Of a DNA stretch of 64,000 nucleotides, positions 60,760 to 64,000 are shown piece by piece (the first letter of the stretch is position 1; every line of letters begins with the position of its first letter). Below the pieces are notes generated by a model. The model was not told where the DNA came from. It saw only the letters and a program-made list of their open reading frames with translations, and ran no database searches. The stretch lies in assembly GCF_002865645.1 (NCBI RefSeq), contig NW_020194691.1, forward strand, positions 1,116,001 to 1,180,000, in the 5' to 3' direction. A program made the position numbers and the translations under genes. This DNA comes from Hyaloscypha bicolor E (Eukaryota > Ascomycota > Leotiomycetes > Helotiales > Hyaloscyphaceae).

Positions 60760-61390
60760 AATATAGTATTTGAGGCTTAATTAATTAGTTTAGAAAATAT
60801 AATATAATAGAAACTATAATATAATAGAAACTATAATATAATAGAAACTATAATATAATAGAAACTATAATATAATAGAAACTATAATATAAAATAGAAC
60901 TATAATATATAGAAACTAAATATAAAGAAACTATATCATAACTAGAAACTATAATACTAATCAGCAAACTATAATGATCAATAGAACTATAATAATCAAT
61001 AGAAACTCATAATATAAATCAGAACTATAATATAATCAGAAACTATAACATATAAAAAAAAAAAAAATATAATAGAAATTATAATATAATAGAAATTATA
61101 ATATAGCAGAAATTATAATATAATATTCGAAACTCAGTTAATTAGTTTAAAAGATACTATATAGCAGAAATTATAATATAGCAGAAATTATAATATAGCA
61201 GAAATTATAATATAGTATTTGAGGCTTAATTAATTAGTTTAGAAAGTATAATATAGCAGAAATTATAATATAGTATTTGAGGCTTTATTAATTAGTTATA
61301 TAATTATAAAATAATAGGTATTATTATAAAGTAAAATTATAATATAGTTAATATTATAATAGAAACTATCTAATTAGCTATATAATTATA
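60760..61390. repeat. 17-bp minisatellite (AGAAACTATAATATAAT-type)
   Basis: The 17-bp unit AGAAACTATAATATAAT is perfectly repeated several times at about 60,808-60,895 and then in degenerate form to about 61,390. It is interspersed with a longer motif (GGCTTAATTAATTAGTTTAGA) that recurs near 60,775, 61,127 (variant), 61,222 and 61,280 (variant). The section 60,960-61,060 has irregular unit lengths, an A14 run and dinucleotides (CA, TG) otherwise absent here. Confidence 0.8.
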
Positions 61391-64000
61391 ATATAATAGA
61401 AATTAGAAAGTATTTTATAGGAATCTAATTATTTAAAGCTTAGAATATTTAGAGAATAATATATAATGCCTTTTATACTAATTAGTATAAAAAGAAAAGA
61501 CAAAAGCTATTACTAAAAAGTATTATATTACCTCTAGCTAATAAGGTAAGTAATTCTATAAAGTCTGTTTTCCTGAGATCTATTTTTATATTCTCTCTTA
61601 TATAAAGGCTAATACTATTTGAGTAATTTAGGTAATATATTTTAATATTTTTTAAAAGTAAGCTCTTTTATTATAATATTATAGAAGTTTATTTATTTTC
61701 TATTATCTAGAATATAATTACTTCTTTTAAGAATATCTTTAAGAATTCAACTAACTAATTAAAGATCTCCTATATTATAGTTATTTTATATAACCTAATA
61801 TAAGTAAATATTTACTATACTATTTCTTAGTAACTTTTAGATATTTAAATACCGAGACTTATTAAGTTTGAATTCTTTTCCGGTTACTAGTATATATTAT
61901 ATAATAAAGTTATTATATAAAAGATTCTATCTAGCTAGGTATTTAAATATATAAAGTATTTATACTATATTAGTATTACTATACTAGGTAATTTCTTAAA
62001 TAATATATGTCTTTATAAATTCTTTATATATCTAGTAATAATTATAAATACTAGGCTATAGTAGCTATAACTATAATAAATAAGGGCGGCTTTATAATAT
62101 ATAATTTATATTACCTTTTTAAATTAGTCTTATCTTACCTAGCCTTTATTAGTAACTAGTAGCTAGTACTAGAGTTATTATTATTAAATCTAATAATATT
62201 AGAATAATTAAGTATATATAAGATATTTTACTTACTTATAGTCTTTAATATATTAACTAGAACTACTTCAGGTATTAACTTATATATTATAAGCTTTATT
62301 TGAATCTTACTAAACTCAAAGATACTATTAATATAATTCTTATATCTAACCAAATCTAATATAATAATAGATAATTATATCTTTAATAAAATATATATAC
62401 TATTCTTGCCCTAACCTATATCTTTTAAATACTATATACTAGTTACTTTTTAAAATACTATTCCCGAGTTATACTTTATTATATTTATAATTTAATACTT
62501 TAGAAAAATTACCTACTATTTTATAATACTAGAATCTAATCTAGTTAGTATCTAGCTTATTATCTATATTTAGTTAATAAGAAGGCCTCGGTATATAATT
62601 ACTATATATATAGGAAATAAATCTCGAATAGTTTAATATATCCTATATAGGATAAGAGATTTATAGGAAAATACAAAGTCCTTAAACTATCTTACTAAAA
62701 GAGCCCGAGTAAGTATAGCTTTAGTAAGATTAGAGAATCTAAAATATAAGCCGTCTCTAGGCCGGCTATTTATTTTGCTTTAATTAAGAAAAATAGATTT
62801 CTGGCTCAGTGAGTTTAGAAATTAGAAATATTTTCTAAATATTTAATAAAACTATATATAGGCTAAAATATCCCTATTTATTCTTTCCTAGATATTAGGT
62901 CTATCTAGGGTAATTATTAAAGATTTATAAAATACCAAGAACCTCTAATATTTTAAGCTTTCTTAAGATACTATACTAATATATACTTATAACTAATATA
63001 GATTAGAAGCTATAAGATAATATATTTATTCTTATAATATATAATAGGCTATTAATTTTCTTAATAAAAGTATTTATACGAATTTAGATATAATTATAAT
63101 AAGCTAATAATATAAATAATTTGAATTATTAGTTTAATATAGAAAAATAGAACCGGAATATTAAGTCTATTTCTTATAATAATAGAATTATCTTCTATTT
63201 TCTCGAGATTAATAAGTTATAGAAAAAGAAGTTTTACTCAAAATAAGTAAAGATTAATTTAAAGATAATTAAGAAACGGCTAGCCTTATATATAGTACTT
63301 GCTATATTATAACTATTTATAGGATTATAGGATTCTTTTTATAAAAGAACTCTAAAGTATATTAATTATCTTAAATATAATAATATAAAGTACATTAGTC
63401 TTACCTTAAAAAATACTAACTAATAATAATAGGAACTTATATATTACTTTAATAGTATAAGAAAGGCGTGAATATTTATTATTAGTAGTAACCTAGAGCT
63501 TATAAAGAAAATAGATATAGTAATAATAAAACTAATTAAGATAAGGGTTCTAATAATATTATTTATAAATAAAGAAGATATTATACGAGGATTTTAGAAT
63601 AAGATAATCTTTTATTAAGTAAGTAAAGATATTACTAGAATATGGCTTTAATAAAACATTCTAGCTATTAATAAAATAATTTCTTTTATTAGGACTTTCT
63701 TGGCTAATATATTATATTTTAAAGATAGTTATATTATTATAAAAGTTCTTATTAATTCTATAAGATATTAAACTAGAGAGGTATTATAGTATATATAGTA
63801 TAGTTATTTAATAAACTATATAGTACTAGAATATACTAATAAATAAATAAAGGTAGCTAATATTTCTATAAAGGAAAAAGGCTAATTCTAGATAGTATAT
63901 ATATAGCTTTAGATATTCTCAATATATAATTACTTTCGTATTACGAATCTTGTCCCGAAAACTAATAGTAAGTATAAGATTTCTAGTATTAGACTAGATC
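61391..64000. other. RIP-degraded tract up to the window end
   Basis: AT-rich, no open frame of note. Coherent translations ignoring stops exist on the + strand around 63.2-63.8 kb (a Lys/Ile-rich protein), but I do not recognise a family. Likely more transposon remains. Confidence 0.5.

Noticed and set aside
60760..61390. CRISPR array
   Set aside because: Unit is 17 bp with no unique spacers, in a eukaryotic AT-rich setting; it is a minisatellite.

Overview
The window looks like a chromosomal segment of a filamentous ascomycete (Pezizomycotina) with a strongly two-speed genome. Three things point there: short spliced introns of about 48-115 nt with GTRNGT donors and CTRAY-like branch sites; protein families restricted to or typical of these fungi (DUF3435, DUF7580, 2EXR, an Srk1/RCK-type kinase, a C2H2 module of fungal signalling proteins); and very large AT-rich tracts almost devoid of CA and TG dinucleotides and full of TAA/TAG, which is the signature of repeat-induced point mutation (RIP). 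I cannot name the species.

Layout. 1-14.6 kb: RIP-destroyed transposons (a Gypsy/chromodomain retroelement cut by the window edge, a second Gypsy-like relic, a Fot1/Pogo-type transposase relic), ending in a + strand DUF3435 tyrosine-recombinase relic (13.2-15.37 kb) whose 3' end escapes RIP. 15.4-30.7 kb: a GC-balanced gene island with a RING-H2 fragment, a UspA-domain gene, a 282-aa gasdermin-like candidate, a five-exon gene joining a DUF7580-type N-terminal region to a subtilisin protease, a divergently transcribed six-exon gene joining a C2H2 module to an Srk1-type kinase, and a small MADS-box-like gene. 30.7-36.8 kb: RIP-degraded DNA. 36.8-39.1 kb: an unmutated patch with a 2EXR gene carrying one in-frame stop. 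39.1-46.0 kb: partly to fully RIP-degraded, with an unmutated patch at 41.5-42.4 kb holding a cloverleaf-like structure. 46.05-59.32 kb: a Gypsy element (+) with a second Gypsy element (-) inserted in its gag region, both with LTR pairs of matching length; target-site duplications are identical for the outer one and RIP-diverged for the inner one. 59.3-64 kb: RIP-degraded DNA with a 17-bp minisatellite.

The most interesting biology is the 18.2-27.4 kb cluster. A small beta-rich protein with an acidic tail sits next to, and on the same strand as, a large protein with a complete subtilisin triad fused to a fungal signalling-type N-terminal region. That is the genomic arrangement described for fungal gasdermin/protease cell-death pairs such as HET-Q1/HET-Q2. 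The protease gene shares a 576-bp divergent promoter with a kinase carrying a C2H2 module on the same open frame. A recombinase of the family that includes Starship 'captains' points towards this island from its left edge, so a mobile-cargo origin is possible but not shown. Exon structures below were worked out by hand from splice signals and phase.
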